A stretch of 5,917 bases of DNA from JBBABP01 sp041657585 (GTDB lineage Bacteria; Patescibacteriota; Gracilibacteria; Absconditabacterales; Absconditicoccaceae): NCBI GenBank assembly GCA_041657585.1, contig JBBABP010000066.1, positions 1-5,917 of the forward strand, in the 5' to 3' direction. The position numbers and the translations under genes are program-made. The notes under the pieces were generated by a model. It was not told where the DNA came from. It did not search any database and saw nothing but the letters and a program-made list of their open reading frames with translations. Below are positions 5,543-5,917 of the stretch, piece by piece. Position 1 is the first letter of the stretch. Each line of letters opens with the position of its first letter.

Positions 5543-5917
5543 ATGATTATCAAATGGCACGACATTCATTCTGTCAACGTCAAAGAAATAGACGAACAGC
5601 ATAAAAAGTTGATTGGTATCATTAATAAATTTTTTGAATTCGACGCCGCTGATAAAGTGGGTCTAGTGGAAATCGTCAAAGAGTTGAGCGATTACGCAAA
5701 TTATCATTTAACGACTGAAGAGACCTACTTTATAAAGTTTCAATATCCTAAAACCGAAGAACATAAAAAACAACATGATTTTTATCGAGCGAAAGTCGCA
5801 GAATTAACGACTAAACTGCAGGCCGGCGAAACGGCCGCGGTTTTTGCTGAATTATCGGAATTCTTAAGAGAATGGTGGATTAACCATATTAATAACACCA
5901 ATCAGGAATATTCGGAA
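5543..5917 (+). CDS. Bacteriohemerythrin, 3' end missing; last iron ligand Asp replaced by Asn
   Basis: The frame is open from ATG 5543 to the window edge (125 residues seen), and nearly all of the domain is present. Bacteriohemerythrins are four-helix bundles that bind O2 at a diiron site with ligands H...HxxxE...HxxxH...HxxxxD. Here the ligands are H20 (in IDEQHKKL), H55-x3-E59, H74-x3-H78 and H115, with spacings as in the family. The final ligand, five residues after H115, is N120 (AAT) instead of Asp. The opening W5...V..IDEQHK and the closing WWINHI...Y are typical. The protein could store, carry or sense O2, or deliver it to a partner; without the bridging carboxylate the site may be altered. 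No signal peptide is seen, so it should be cytoplasmic. What follows the domain is beyond the window, so a fusion cannot be excluded. It lies 23 bases after the DUF362 Fe-S gene and probably shares its transcript. Confidence 0.93.
   Translation, partial: MIIKWHDIHSVNVKEIDEQHKKLIGIINKFFEFDAADKVGLVEIVKELSDYANYHLTTEETYFIKFQYPKTEEHKKQHDFYRAKVAELTTKLQAGETAAVFAELSEFLREWWINHINNTNQEYSE

Noticed and set aside
1..5917. Reassigned UGA codon, as in Gracilibacteria and SR1
   Set aside because: All genes end in TAA and their frames are complete in the standard code with no in-frame TGA interrupting a recognisable domain, so nothing calls for an alternative code.

Overview
The window looks like part of a Patescibacteria (Candidate Phyla Radiation, probably Parcubacteria-like) genome. 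The basis is AT-rich DNA, very small genes packed head to tail on one strand, many short membrane proteins without assigned function, protein families I associate with that group (the GGYDDSPG small protein, the GGFP...YPxPP membrane protein, the C-terminal CxxAG...P..C.tpdG motif), TAA at every visible stop, and no Shine-Dalgarno sequence before any start. This taxonomic placement is inference; there is no rRNA or marker gene in view.

Bases 1-3972 hold eight co-directional genes with gaps or overlaps of -14 to +31 bases, probably one or two operons. In order: a left-truncated multi-pass membrane protein, a three-helix membrane protein, a membrane-anchored extracytoplasmic protein with beta-propeller-like repeats, a four-helix membrane protein, a membrane-anchored multidomain extracytoplasmic protein with a C-terminal cysteine motif, a small four-helix membrane protein, a DUF2177 membrane protein, and a 57-residue membrane protein. 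All eight are predicted to sit in or be anchored to the membrane, so the block reads as a cell-envelope cassette of unknown role.

Bases 4035-4454 encode a Nudix-fold protein whose catalytic box has lost several key residues. After the largest gap in the window (87 bases), bases 4542-5519 encode a DUF362 protein carrying two 4Fe-4S ferredoxin motifs. It is followed 23 bases later by a bacteriohemerythrin that runs off the right edge. These last two genes are visibly richer in G+C and form a plausible redox/oxygen-related pair; the hemerythrin has Asn where the family's last iron ligand is Asp.

I saw no tRNA, rRNA, CRISPR array, insertion sequence or attachment site. The most notable items are the two metal-site substitutions (Nudix and hemerythrin), the Fe-S/hemerythrin pairing, and the uncharacterised envelope cassette. 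I did not find convincing evidence of a wholly new system.
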